Part shown: positions 1 to 12,021 of the stretch, piece after piece
Position numbering within the stretch: the first letter of the stretch is position 1
How the letters are laid out: each line of letters opens with the position of its first letter
NCBI GenBank assembly: GCA_963969395.1
Contig: OZ017795.1
Location: 7,812,001 to 7,876,000, forward strand
From: Pseudoscleropodium purum
Lineage: Eukaryota; Streptophyta; Bryopsida; Hypnales; Brachytheciaceae
DNA length: 64,000 nt
Reading direction: 5' to 3'
The notes under the pieces: model-generated
What the model saw: only the letters and a program-made list of their open reading frames with translations
What the model was told of the DNA's origin: nothing
Databases searched by the model: none
Translations under genes and position numbers: made by a program

Positions 1-393
1 TGGTGGCCTTACCTTGTACTTCGGTATGAGAACTCCTATTTCATGACAGAGTACGTTCTGCCTTATGTTGAGAATCGGCTGCTGTCCATCTCAAATCACA
101 TGTTTATGTTGTGGCTGTTGGCCACAACTGTTTCTCGAGTGATTCTTGGTAGGCACTACATTCTGGATGTGATTGGAGGAATAGTCATTGGTATGCTTGA
201 GGCATTTGTAGTTCATCTTTGTTTGCATGTGCCTCTCCACGTCTCCGAGATGCAGCATGACTATCTTCTGTCTAGATTTGGGTTGTACGAGGACGTCTTT
301 TGGAGGTTTTTCCACGGCTGGTTTTTTTTCACTAATTATCATAGAGAGATGAACGAAGAGGAACATGAACTTGTTCACAGGCCTGTGCCATGA
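1..393 (+). CDS. PAP2-family lipid phosphate phosphatase, C-terminal part (5' end outside window)
   Basis: Frame 1 is open from the first base to TGA at 391-393 and gives about 130 residues. Motif 3 of the PAP2 superfamily is visible as SRVILGRHYILD (pattern SR-x5-H-x3-D), carrying the conserved Arg, His and Asp, in a hydrophobic stretch that continues as VIGGIVIGMLEAFVVHL. Motifs 1 (KxxxxxxRP) and 2 (PSGH) must lie upstream, outside the window. Family knowledge: these integral membrane enzymes dephosphorylate phosphatidate, isoprenyl diphosphates or related lipid phosphates. The SRVILGRHY form resembles plant LPP-beta/PLPP6-like proteins more than the LPP-alpha group, but the substrate cannot be told from this fragment. 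The acidic and basic tail (NYHREMNEEEHELVH) looks like a cytosolic C-terminus. The gene converges on the PPR gene ending at 2159. An upstream exon boundary inside bases 1-30 cannot be excluded. Confidence 0.8.
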   Translation, partial: WWPYLVLRYENSYFMTEYVLPYVENRLLSISNHMFMLWLLATTVSRVILGRHYILDVIGGIVIGMLEAFVVHLCLHVPLHVSEMQHDYLLSRFGLYEDVFWRFFHGWFFFTNYHREMNEEEHELVHRPVP

Positions 394-2158
394 TTGCGAA
401 TAGCTTTGCTGTGTCCGTGGGGCTCTTAATGGAGCCGGCTGTTTACTTGATCCTTTTATGAATTGAAAGCGACAGTGTTTTATTCTTTTGTAATACAATT
501 TTTGCAGAATTGAGTTACTTTTCCAGAATTTTGGTGATTCGCATATTACAACTCAAGAGTTGAGATAGTCACATGAGTGCTGTTGATTTGCAAGTGAGTG
601 ATCCTGTTAGAGATCTTAGACGTGCTTGAGTGAAAGAAAATTGCTGGTCACTGCGGTTTTTTTTTGCAGTACTTCAGGGCACAAGAAGTCGAAGTGTACG
701 CCGTTTTATAGCAATTTCCATCCATTTCTGCGTACACAGAATTTAGTCCAAAGAATACGAAAATTTGACAGATCCATTGTGCTAACTCCTTGCTTCATTA
801 AAAAAATGAACAAAGTCGGGAGTATACAATGTCCGCAGCACCCCAAAGTACGCAAAATACAACACCAGTTGAATCGTAGTGCGGACCACTTAGGGCGTTA
901 AAGTTCTGTTCTTTTAGGTAATCGTGCCTTGAAGCTTTGCGCAAATTTTTGAGAATTCTCACCATCTCAGATGAATCAAGTTTTGTACACTGTCAAATAT
1001 GTTGTACACTGAATTGGTGGATATGAATTAGTGTACATTCACTAGCTAATGAGTTTCTTGGTGTTTGTGCACATGTTCCACTCTTTCGACGTCACATCAT
1101 TCTGTGATGGTCGCGGACAACCTTCCCTGATAATCAATCACGTGCTGTGCATTTTCACTACAAATTAATGAAACAATTGATTTCACTTCGGGTTCAGATC
1201 GGTGCATTGAGAATCGCTCTGCATGGAAATCAAAGGAATGAGGCCTGCACATCAAGAGACCGGAAGTTCACCAGAGAACTGGTGGCTCCTTTCTCTTCAC
1301 CCTAAACCATCTAGAGCACGCTATTCCAGTTTTCCAGGATGGTAAACCCTTCCGTACCTGAATCCTTTCTTAATTTTTGCTTATATCTTTATAATATATA
1401 GTATATTTATCTCAATTTCATCAAATGCGGCATGAAGAAACTCAAGAAAGGTAAAAGAAAAAGCCAAGCATAGGTTTGGATGAATGAGAAGTTTTGGAAC
1501 CAATGTTCATTGTTAGCTGGTGGATTGGGATAAAAACAAGTTGCAATTTGAAAACATATAAAAAATTTAGTGAAAAAATCTATTTGGAGTAAAAAATAGA
1601 GAAAAAAACCCGACTGTATGCTTGAAAGTATATTTCAACATGTGAATTAAAGGAAAATAGCTAGTAAAAGTCAAAAAATATCCCAAACACTACTTAGAAC
1701 CCCTCTGTTCATTGTCCAAATTGGGCCTAATGTTTTCTGAGCAGGTTCGAGCAAGTCAAATGAGGACATTATTGTCTAGTTTTTGTTTTTTGTAACCAAC
1801 AATTACAATGTTGTTCACTGATTGTGGGGATGTCTAATTTGGCCCCCTTTGGAATTACATTTTCACAATTAATATGTTCAATCAAATTGTTCATTTTCAA
1901 ACCGCGAATTCTTGATCCGTCGAGGCTCAAATGCGAGAAAGTTCGCTCTATGATCCATTGTATCCATCACTTCAGATATTGAGTGGTCACACTTCCATCA
2001 CTTGGGGTGAATTTCAAAGTATCGCCAAATTCACTGCTGTTGCTGAAATAGAAGTCCTGGGAGTCTCTCACAATTCCATCAAAACAAAAACAGTTGTGCC
2101 AATGCAGCAATACCAAATAACATTCTGGACTGGGGTGGTAGCATTATTAGAATTTAGA
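394..2158. other. Intergenic region between convergent genes
   Basis: This stretch must contain the 3' UTRs of the phosphatase gene (left) and the PPR gene (right). It is AT-rich, and short open frames such as 626-901 and 1931-2167 show no recognisable product. No transposon end or tandem repeat was recognised. Confidence 0.6.
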
Positions 2159-5100
2159 CTAAAATGAGAATGATTGTTGATCAGTGACCGTCTGCGCAGC
2201 CTTCCTTCCCAACCATGCGTTCAGAGACTCCTTAGTCACTTTCAATCTACCAGAATTCACTGGTCTCCGAGGCCTGATCTCAACTAGTTCACTAACAGCC
2301 CGAGAGGCTTGCATCCCATCAGACGACGAAGAAGAAGAAGCATCACATGCAACGTCCTTCAAAACATCGTCACTACCATTGCCTAACTGGACATTGGCAA
2401 CAGACTGTTTAGGAAGATCAGACAGAACAGATACAACACAGAGACTCAGCTCTTTCTGCAGCACGTCAAGCACAACGTCCCGAATCACGGGCACCCCTTT
2501 CTTCTCACTCCGGTTGCCCATTCCAGTGATGATGATCAAATCCTCCTGAATGGGGCTGCCTTGTAAGTAGCGCTCCTTGATGATGCGCAGCACGGCTAGG
2601 ACGGCCGTCCGGGCTTCCCCTTTGGACAAGCCATGCAAGTCAATAGTAAGGTCGTCACTGGCACCCAGAGCATGAACAGCCACTTTGTGCACCAGCGCTT
2701 CAGTGTACTTCAGAAAGCCTCTGTCAGGAAGCACTGAAGAATCAACAGGATCTGAGGAGGACGAAGAGGTAGAGATTCCTTCGGCCCATTCCGTGATGAG
2801 TCCCTGCAGAATGAAGTCATTCGGTACATGCCCTGCCTTCCGCATCTCCTCGTACACAGCCAACGCACGCTGCACTTGGTAAAACTCGCCGTGGCCTCGG
2901 TGGCCTCGCAGGAGCGTGTTGTAAGTCACTGCGTTGGGTCGCAACCCTGCAGCTTTCATCTCCCTAAAAATCTCAAAGGCCTTGTCCACTTGGGAGCTTT
3001 GGACACACGCTTTGATCAGCGCTGTGTAGACGATGACGTCGGGATCGAACCCCGAGATTTGCATCTCCTCCAGTGCCGCCAGGGCGCCCTCCAGATCGCC
3101 TTTGCTGCCGTAGGCGTCCACGAGAATGGAATAGGTTTTCACGTCCGGAAGGAGGTTCAGCGTTTTCATTTCTTGCATCAAGGACCTTATCTTCTCCGGG
3201 ACTGTCCCGCATGCCTTCATCATGCAGTTGTATGTCACCACTTTCGGCTTGCAACGAGCTGAGCGCATTGACCAGTACATGTCAGTGTTTGAGCCTCCAT
3301 TTTTCCTTGGTGGTGACGGTCTGGGAAAGATGTCTGTGACCGCTATGAGTTCGTGTGTTCTAGTGACTGGATCGTGGTGGTTGACGAGTTCGGAGAACGA
3401 GCGTATTCGGCCTGTTTGCTTCCATTCTTGAAAAAGCTGAAACGCTCTTTGCACTTGACTGGCCTGCACACTCCCAACAATGTCAGGTCTTTGTCGGAGA
3501 GGAGTGTTCACATGTTTCAATACCGTGCCAACTAAGGTAACCTTTTTTATTATTAGAAAATGGGCAAATTAAAGTATATTCTTGTTAGAAAGTCAAAAAA
3601 GAATTCCAATGCACCAAAGAATTGGTTATTTGGATATTTGGATAGGCTTCACATTTCAACTGTTGGATGACCTAAAACCAACACGGGTTCTGATGTTTAG
3701 GAGCTATTCATTCTCAGAATCAATATGTGCTTATCGTGCAAGATTTTAGGGTGCGCATTTAGCTAAGTGTCACAATTAGACACCTCTTAACTTATGAGTA
3801 ACGTTGTATAATCTTTCCCATCCAAGTTGCTTCCGAGTGCAGTAGCCTCACCAAAAGTGGAAAGAGATGAAAGAAGATGGCATGCAAGGAGCATTACCAT
3901 GATACAAGCCTGCAGAAGCATATTGTAACAATTTACATTTGGACGACAACCAGCCCTCAGCATTTCGTCGAATTCCCGAAAAGATTGCTCAACTAGGCCC
4001 GCGTTAGCGCAAGCACCGATGATTGAAGTCCATGTCACAACATTTGGAATTACACCAGTTTCCAACATGTCAGCTTTAATCCTCAAAGCCTCTTCCCACA
4101 TCTTTGCTCTCCCGAACACCTGAAGCGACGTCAGACCAACCTGGATTAGAAATTGGAAGAACGCAGAGCTCCAGCTATGCACAGTAAACTCCAAGCAAAT
4201 ACCAACCGTACCTAAAGCAAATACAGTTAAATTGGCTAGTAGCTATTGGCTTGATAAGTCAAGTACAACTGCCAAATAATCACACTGCTTGTAGAACTGA
4301 CTAATGAAAGCGAGGCCATTAATCATCTCTGAGAGTTATCAGAAATCGATAGATTTAACGCTGAGAGAACAATCATCGAGAAAAGATCACGACGACAAGG
4401 CTATCAATAGTTTTCACACGGAGATAACGGCAGAGAGGCTCACATTAATAAGAGTGCTGTAAGACACGACGTCCAGTCTCGGTTCGCCTGCCTGTTGTAT
4501 GTGAAAGTAGAGGTCAGCCGCCAGGTCGGCACGACCACTGGCTGCATATGCCTTGAGCAGAATGTTGAAGGAAGCTAAGTCACCTGTAATTCCGGCACCC
4601 TGCTGTCCACATTAGTTATTCCTTCTCTCCAAAGAGTTCAAAGCAACTACCCTCACATCTGGTCCTTGCATGAGAGGCGTTATCAAAGCCCCTATTGACG
4701 ACGTGAATAGAAAAAATAGAAAGATTGCAGATGATCGCAGAGTTCAAAATGGGTACCTCCATATGTTGGTAATAACGCTGAACTTCATCCAAATCACCTA
4801 CGTTGACGTTCATCATGCTATTGTAGACAAAAATATTCGGTTTTATCCCATCTTTCACCATAGTCTGCACACTCCAAGAAACTACAAATCAAAAGCAGAG
4901 ATCGCTTCACTAAATATTGGAAGATAAGGGTGGGTGCAGATTACTCTTCAAGGGTAATCTTGATGGCTGTAAGATAGCCAAAACGAACTGCACTTAAGAT
5001 GACCTTTAAAGATAAATTTGTAAGAAAGTAAATGTCTCTCATTCATGTAGACTGATCTGACTGATGCCATTCAGTAGCCAGGCACGTTCAACAACCTTTA

Positions 5101-8054
5101 AGACTGGCAAAGAGTCTAGTTCAAAGTATTCGTTGTATGGAGTGCTTCAAAGACACAAGCCAAGGCCATTGAAAGTTTCTCAATGAAGACCGGAGCGCTG
5201 ACAGCATCAAATCCACGAAGCCTTAAACGTGAAGGACAAACCTCAAAAACAACGCCCGCTTTGGAAGGTTCATTGCACCGACCGCATGAGTCTATTAAAG
5301 CACGGTATGTATACAAGTCAGGCGCAACTTCCAGATCTTTCATTATACCCAGAACATCGAATGAACTCTGAAGTTCATGATGGTAGCTAAATTCCCGTAT
5401 CATAAGATTGTAGTGCCAGGGGTTACGGGAAAGGAGTTTCACGAATCTGCCCACATTGAAACATGTGTTAATTATATTCAAAAATTCTAGTCCAGAATTT
5501 TAATATCTGGTTTACATAGTAATTGGAATCATCATTACGCATAACATCATCATAACGGTATTAAAAAGTCAAAGCTGTAATCCTCCGGCGAAATCGTTTC
5601 CTTCTTGATACTTCTGAATGCTTACTATGTTTCAAACTGCAGAGAACGAGGGATCCTATCTCGAAAGGGAAACACAGATAGTGACGCAAAACAAATTTAT
5701 AAGTAGTTGATGAGAGATAGTAGAAGTTGCAACAACTGTACCTGTGAGCCAAAGCGAGGTTCCGTGCCTTCGCGCAGCTAGCAATCACATGTGCTGGATC
5801 GATTAACTTCTTAACTAGAAAGCCACATTCTGAAACACTCCAACGATAAATCCACTTAATATTACCATATGGGAGCCAAGAGAAAGTAAGGTATCGTTGT
5901 GCGCTTCAAGAACTATGGATGTAGGTACCCAAGAATGTACACTTGAGTCATTTTCAGTAAGCCCTTCTTCGAAAAAACTTCAAAAGAGCTTCGAAAGCGC
6001 TTTTGGCAAGATACGATAAGGTAAATGGCACGATAGGCTTTAGAATTAATGCTGAGATCAAGAGCTTCCCAGTAATATACACTATGATGATACAAAGGAC
6101 CACTTGAGATTGCACAGGTCGAAGCAAGAAGCTTGGGACTGGCGCAATAAGTGACATTTTTCTCCATTTAACTGTTTTTGTTCATTGTCATCCTTACACT
6201 AGATCAAGTAACAAGAATGAGTATGAGCTTACGTGACTCCCATGTAGCATGCTAAAATATTTGAGATGACAAGGTTTCAAGCTACTGCTTCAGATGCAGT
6301 GGACACTATTCACCTCAAATGTGTGACAAGGTAACATGACTGTTATGGTTATTTCAAGTTTGGTATCTCACCCCGTGCAATAAAAACTGGTCGTAACATT
6401 TGGCAGAAACAAAAAATTCAACATTGGAAAACATCTGGAATATATACCTGATAAAGATTCAATAATTTTGACGCATTGTTCAATTCTCTCTTCTTTCAAG
6501 AGCAAAAGAAGCTCGTCAGACAGCACTTCGCGCGGGCCCTTGCCCACAAACTCCCATGCAGTATATCCTGCTTTCGTAAGCTTCTTCATGACGCTCAGAA
6601 ACAGATCGAATTGATTGCGTGAAAGAATCAAGGTGAAGCCCGCGTCCAGTTGAGAGGCATCCAGTTTAGAGGTGAACAACCCCCGATCAAGTCCTGCATC
6701 TGCAAGCATCTACAAAGAGACACACAATCTTATCACAATAGATTAGTGTCATGCTTGCTTTCCAATACAAGTATCTTCCTGGCAAAGATCGACGTAAGAT
6801 TACCCGATTCTCACCAAGAGTTCTCCACATCTATATGGACCATAACTCATCGGTATGTCAAATGCTCAAATGTGGCTTTCTTTTTACGAGTTTTCAGTGT
6901 GACCTTCTAGGCAATCTTGTGTGAAAAAATGGATTGAGAAAGCTTCTAGCAGCTTCACGGAGGTTTAAAGTTTGGTTCTACCTCTAAATCTGCAAGATTG
7001 CAACAACCTAATCATATAAGTTTCACTCTGTTATTATAATTACTTGTTTAAAGTGGATAAACTACTTTTCATCTTCAAATCTCCACATCTCTAAAGTTGT
7101 TCATAGTATGCCTCTAATGCTTAATTTGAGTGAAAATTGGAGTTTACAGAGATCCAATAAGTCTATTAGTGTAGGGTTTATTCCATTGAATTATCAAATT
7201 AATTCAATTCAGCACGGTGAAGTGAAATCATGGGTGAGAAAATTAGGTTAGCCCTATTATCTCTCATGAAAGAGGGGTTATTCTAAGCAATACTGAACCA
7301 TAGGTTTCGTTGTGGAAAAACCTGCAAGGTGCCCTGGGTGCCCTAAAACCCTAAACCTTCAAAACTAAAAACAAACTAATTTCCACCCCCAAAAACTCAT
7401 GTGATTATGATCAAAAAGCCTATCATGCACCTAGAAGAATGTCTAAAGCTGAAACGAAGGTTCACAATGTGGGCTATGCACACATACCTGAAGAAACTTG
7501 ATAAACTCAAGCATGTGTCCCTCACCAGCGAGTTGCCCAGCTAACAAAGTATAGTGCTTCAACTTCCGCTTCTTCGTTGATTGAAGGGACTCTTTCAGCC
7601 CTGCCGGCTTCAGAGCCTGAAATTGAACCAAGGGCGACCTAACTTTGTTTGGTGGCTTCCCAGGTGGCTCAGGCTCGTTTGCACCCCCGGAATTAGGGTT
7701 TCTAGTGGACGTTCTAAGAGTGGACGAATCGGAGGGTTTAAGGCTAATAAGAGACTGCGAAATTTGTAAAGTGGCAGCATGAAGAGGAGACGACAACAGA
7801 AGATGCACATTCCGAGCACCAGCTCTCAAATGCGATGATGAAGAAAACCAAAAATCGTCCTGTATCCTCGTCTCCGCAGACAGTGCAATATTCGGCACAG
7901 TTGATCCCGAGCTCCGTTTGCGATGCGGCGTAATATACAGCAACTCTTTCAAATTGTCAGAAGAATGGGTGAACGAAATATGGTGGATTGGCAGAAGCCC
8001 CGTGTTGGGGATGCCAAGGCCGTGACCCACCATGCCTGGCTCCCAACACCGCAT
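2159..8054 (-). CDS. PPR-SMR protein (pentatricopeptide repeats plus C-terminal Smr domain), 8 exons, At5g02830-like
   Basis: Exons read on the minus strand: 8054-7488, 6709-6448, 5829-5742, 5446-5242, 4864-4757, 4599-4444, 4119-3898 and 3463-2159. All introns are GT-AG and phases are consistent (0,1,2,0,0,0,0), giving about 970 aa. The ATG at 8054 is the first after an in-frame TAA. Residues 1 to ~130 are Ser/Thr/Arg-rich and low in acid, as in an organelle transit peptide. About ten P-type PPR motifs follow, e.g. VVTWTSIIGACANAGLVEQ and VIVYTALIKACVQSSQVDK. The Smr domain has IDLHGLS (~810) and TGMG (~850), and the tail RLKVTKESLNAWLGRK is typical of this subgroup. Family knowledge: PPR-SMR proteins act in chloroplast or mitochondrial RNA processing and retrograde signalling; some Smr domains cut RNA using LDxH and TGxG motifs. 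Orthology to At5g02830 is from memory of the family, not from a search. Confidence 0.9.
7341..7357 (-). promoter_or_regulatory. Telomere-like (telo-box) motif in PPR intron 1
   Basis: Two adjacent CCCTAAA units (CCCTAAAACCCTAAACC on the + strand) lie in intron 1, about 700 bp downstream of the start codon. Plant telo-boxes (AAACCCTAA) in promoters and first introns are known binding sites for telobox proteins. Two units can arise by chance in AT-rich DNA, so regulatory function is only inferred. Confidence 0.3.
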
Positions 8055-8843
8055 TCTTGAATCCAGAAATTCTTCGCTCGCAACACTGTTACTTTACAAT
8101 ATCCCAAGCTCTACAGAAATCCATGCTCTCAAACTCTGAGAGAGTGCGTCTGTGGTCTATTTTGGCTACTGAATCAATCCATTGCAAAATGTTTGCAACT
8201 TGAGCTTATTACATCGGGAAGCAGTTATCCTCGCCTTGAATTGGATCCCTCAATCGAATTGGATTGCTGAGTGATTGGCGACGAGAACCCACCAATCTTC
8301 CTTGCGGCTTTCGACGTCCTAAGACATCACCATTGCTGTTGGTGGCTTTTGCGAAAAGGAAAAAGTTATCCACAGCCACTTCTCAAGAGAACAGTTCTGC
8401 GGCAAGCTTGGTGACGGTTTCCAAACGGAATGTGACATTCAGCTACCTTCTCTAATATCACATACCCTGTTCCAGTAAGGGGCCTGTGCTTACAGCCTGA
8501 CTTCTTTATCTCCTGATTCGGCAGATGACAACAGTATGACATAGTTTGAATGTGTGACAAGTGTGCTACAGCTATTGGAAGAAATTTGATTCTCATTTGA
8601 CCCCATGTCTTTAGTGGAGCAGTATCACATTTGTAGACATAATGTCAAGTCCAGCTTTCAAAGCAAATTTGTCATCATTCCATTGGATATTCAGAAAAGT
8701 ATTATAACTCATAACAAAGAATTAGACCTTCTTTCTACACCCTTAGGTTTGCCAAAATACAGATATGAACATTTGTAATGAACTATTAAACTTCACATTA
8801 TGTACCATAATGCTCTCGAGCCTCTCTGCTCTCAAGCATTTTC
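8055..8843. other. Upstream region of the PPR gene
   Basis: The first ~400 bp hold the 5' UTR and promoter of the minus-strand PPR gene and have near-genic base composition. No clear TATA box was seen. From about 8450 onward the sequence becomes AT-rich spacer. Small open frames (e.g. 8264-8455) show no recognisable product. Confidence 0.5.
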
Positions 8844-9368
8844 TAAGAGCATATTTAATCCTAAACAGTATATGGCACTCCAAAGGTATTTCTAACTTTT
8901 GAATGGTGTATAATTTGAACTTGAAATTTGTATCAGTGGAAGCACAACCAAAAGCATTATGAGGTTCTAGGATCATTGTTGCATATTTGGACAAGAAAAT
9001 TCAAATTTAGACATTAGACAACCATTTCAAAAGTAATATAAAAGTCACAAATTATAGAGGTCTTGACAAATCATAGTTACCAAAACAAAAATTTTGCCAT
9101 TGACACTTCAAATGTAGTCCAATGTGGAGTGTCATTAGCCAAGTTTTGCTTTGATAATTGTGATTTGTCACGACCTTTATAATTTGTGATTTTTATCTTA
9201 CTTCTGAAATGGTGGTCCAATGTCTAAATTTGATCATTTTTTGTCCCTACTTAAAGTGCTTTGGTTGTGCTTCCAATGATACAAATTTCAAGTTCAAATT
9301 ATACATCATTCAAAAGTTAGAAATATTGTTGGAGTACCATATACCATTTAGAACTAAGGATGCTCTAA
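8844..9368. repeat. Foldback (hairpin) element, ~525 bp
   Basis: The sequence from 8844 to ~9105 reappears as its reverse complement from ~9125 to 9368. The outer ends pair (AGAGCAT... with ...GATGCTCT). The middle pairs through GAACTTGAAATTTGTATCA against its complement near 9280. The innermost part pairs GACAAATCATAGTTACCAAA with TTTGATAATTGTGATTTGTC. The loop is only about 20 bp. Mismatches are scattered, so the element is not recent. It encodes no protein; apparent ORFs on each arm are mirror images of each other. Confidence 0.8.
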
Positions 9369-9395
9369 TCCATTTTGCACAAAGCACCTAAAAAT

Positions 9396-9639
9396 GGCCA
9401 AGGTGAATTGACCCCCTTGCTTGTCCCCTAAAGTCATTCTAGGGGTGCATGTAAAATAAAAGTTTCCCTATTTTGTGCCTAATTAATTTTTCCTTTACAC
9501 TTCTCTCAGCTAATTCAAGGCTGCTAACTGTAAATATGTATTTAGAATTTTCAAATTTTATCATGCATAGAAAATTGAAAAATTCAACATTTTCCCTTAG
9601 AGACAAAAAAGGGGGGGGGGGGGCAATTCACCCCGGTCC
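9396..9639. mobile_element. Family R5 MITE-like element, copy 1
   Basis: Starts GGCCAAGGTGAATTGACCCC and ends with the near reverse complement (...GGCAATTCACCCCGGTCC). The body carries the family's CCCTATTTTGTGCC, AGCTAATT and TTTTCAAATTTTATCAT segments, shared with the copies near 23 kb. A run of 13 G (9611-9623) lies just inside the right end. No target duplication could be defined and no coding capacity is present. Confidence 0.65.
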
Positions 9640-11629
9640 TAGAAATTAACCCCTAATAGTCATATCATTTTTATTATAGATTTGTGTTAAATGCAAGGTA
9701 GGAACTCCCAAAAGTATCATTTTTCTATTAGATTATAGTTCCTATTATTAGACTTGCTAAATTTTTTAATTTCTTAACTCAAAAATGATAAAGGATTTCA
9801 AGGCACCAAAAATATTTCAAAATGAATATTCCATGCAAAAGTTATAAAAGGATAAAAAAAATTGATAGATGTTCTAAGATTGTTTCTTGTGTGCAAGAAG
9901 ATATTGATTAACTAGATGTACATCTAGCCCCAAAAGTCCTTAGACCATTTTTCAATAAAAATTCATTTAAAATTGTCATTTTCAATGCAAACAACCCAAA
10001 ATTTAAGAATTTGTTTCTTCAGCATATTCAACTATTAGTAGGATCTTGCACTAGATTAGTATGAGAATGTTTGGAAGAAATTTCATTGACTTTGACCATA
10101 TTGATTACATGATATAAGCAATTAAAGTGAAGAAAATGAATTTTTTTACTCCTAGCCTAACTAAATTATAAGACTTTGAATCTTCTTTTAACTTAAATTT
10201 TTTGTACTATATATTGTGAATTAAAATATTTTGTACATTGAAGAATTTAGTCAAGAGTTTAGGAAACAAATTCCTTTCCCCTCTCATGATTTTCATTCTT
10301 TGAAAAATTGTTTAATTGAAGTATGAGATAGAAGGAAAAACAAAATAATTAATAGTTGTTTACGATGGAATTGAAACACATTGATTCCAATGGTGAGATT
10401 GTTCTTAAAAACAAATTAAACATGTTCAAATTTTTTAAAATTTTAAAACAAATCTAATCAATAATTTTCTAAAGAATTTTGCTAAAATTGCCTACAAAAC
10501 AAGAAGCTTCAAAACTTTGATATCACTTATTTGTATTGATTGAATCAAATCTTTCCAAGTAGACAAAATTATAATCAATTAGAATATTTAATATTAAATC
10601 ATTTTGAGTTTTTTTGGATTTTCTTACTACCCACCTTCACCTATTTTGTAGCATAACTCTTATTCTTTGGTACTGATTGAAATCAAGCTTATATTTTCAA
10701 AAGCTAATCAATTTCCTTATATTGAAAAAAAAAATTCAAAAAAATCTTGCCAAAAATTGAGATTATAAGTATTTGCCCATAGTCCCCAAAGTCTCTTAAG
10801 CAAACTTTTGGGACTTTAGAGGCTAGTCAAGGTGGTGCTTTTGGATCACTGACACATTTGCTTTGTCTACATCGTGTTTACAAGTCTAGCAAGTATTCTT
10901 CATCTTTAGATGATTGTGGTGTTTTGAGGCCAAATCTACTTCAAAATACTCATACCCAAGGCAAGGCTAAAATCTCCATTCATATTTGTTGTTTAATAAA
11001 TCCAACTATAGGATATTTTTGTTCACTTATTAAAATACATTCTCCCAAAAATTTTAAGTGAAAATTCTCATTTATTGCAAGTACAATGTGCCTAAACTTC
11101 AAAAAGTAGATTTTTCTAGCCTTTTCCAAAGGTGGAGTTTTGTCTTTCACCATTTTTTTAAAATAAACATATATATCTTATAAATTGTACATTTTAGTCT
11201 ATATGTTGAAAAATGGTTTGATGATGAATAGAAAACAATTTTATCAAATAAACTTTCATTAAAAAAACACTAAATCTCTTATAATTTTGACAAGAAATTC
11301 AAAATTGTGAATTCGAATGGCGTGAATTTTCTAGTGAGCAACACACATATCTTGTGTTTTTATTTTTATTCGAGAATTTTCAAAATTGACTTCAAAAACA
11401 ACTTTATATGTATTTTTACCTACATTTCAACCAAAATAAAACTCTTCACAACTTTCATCTCATTATTTGGAATTAAATGGTTCAAATATTTTTATATAGG
11501 CGTCAAATCTAAATAATAAAATAAAATATATTTATATTTATTTAGAATATATTTTTAGTTTCCTATTTTTTTTAAATAAAGAAAATTAAAGATTTTTGCA
11601 ATATTTATCAATATGACATGGAACAAAGC

Positions 11630-11703
<74 letters not shown>

Positions 11704-12021
11704 TGACTAGCATCCATCCTAAATATTTCATGCTAAAACTCAAATTATTGAGTCTATGGAATATGCCCAAACTCTCAAAAATCTCAAAGTGAATTCTTTA
11801 ATCCTTTACAAATTAATCTTTTCAAGTGCTCTAAAGTTCAAAATCATGAACAATGAGTAAAGCACTACAAGACAATTTTTCAAAGAACTTCTCTCTTGTC
11901 CACTTAAATCTTTGAAAGACAACCTTCTTTTATAATCAATTAAATGAAATCATGGTAAATAATATAATTGTAGAAAAATATCAACAAGAATGTTAAATTT
12001 TTTTAAAAATAGATTGAGGTA
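9640..12021. other. AT-rich intergenic DNA with old repeat fragments
   Basis: No gene recognised. A segment at 9925-10070 is a diverged reverse-complement relative of 52310-52449 (shared AGGATCTTGCACTAG-like and GACAATTTT-like stretches), so it is a piece of a family A element. A CCCCAAAGTC...GACTTTAGAGG pair at 10781-10820 may be another remnant. CG dinucleotides are almost absent. Confidence 0.5.
11633..11698. repeat. (AT)n microsatellite, about 33 units
   Basis: Uninterrupted AT dinucleotide repeat of 66 bp inside AT-rich spacer. It lies in no gene. The long tyrosine/isoleucine run in the overlapping reading frame is an artefact of this repeat. Confidence 0.98.

Noticed and set aside
3035..3065. 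tRNA T-loop-like GGGGTTCGATCCC (minus strand) suggesting a tRNA gene
   Set aside because: It lies in the PPR coding exon and encodes part of a repeat (GFDPD). No A box, anticodon stem or acceptor stem surrounds it. A similar word in the transporter exon near 42525 is rejected for the same reason.
11555..11770. Minus-strand frame with a long Ile-Tyr run
   Set aside because: Artefact of the (AT)33 microsatellite.
11862..11880. CACTACAAGACAA as a possible CACTA left end
   Set aside because: No mirrored TAGTG end with a matching 3-bp flank, and no subterminal repeats, were found downstream.
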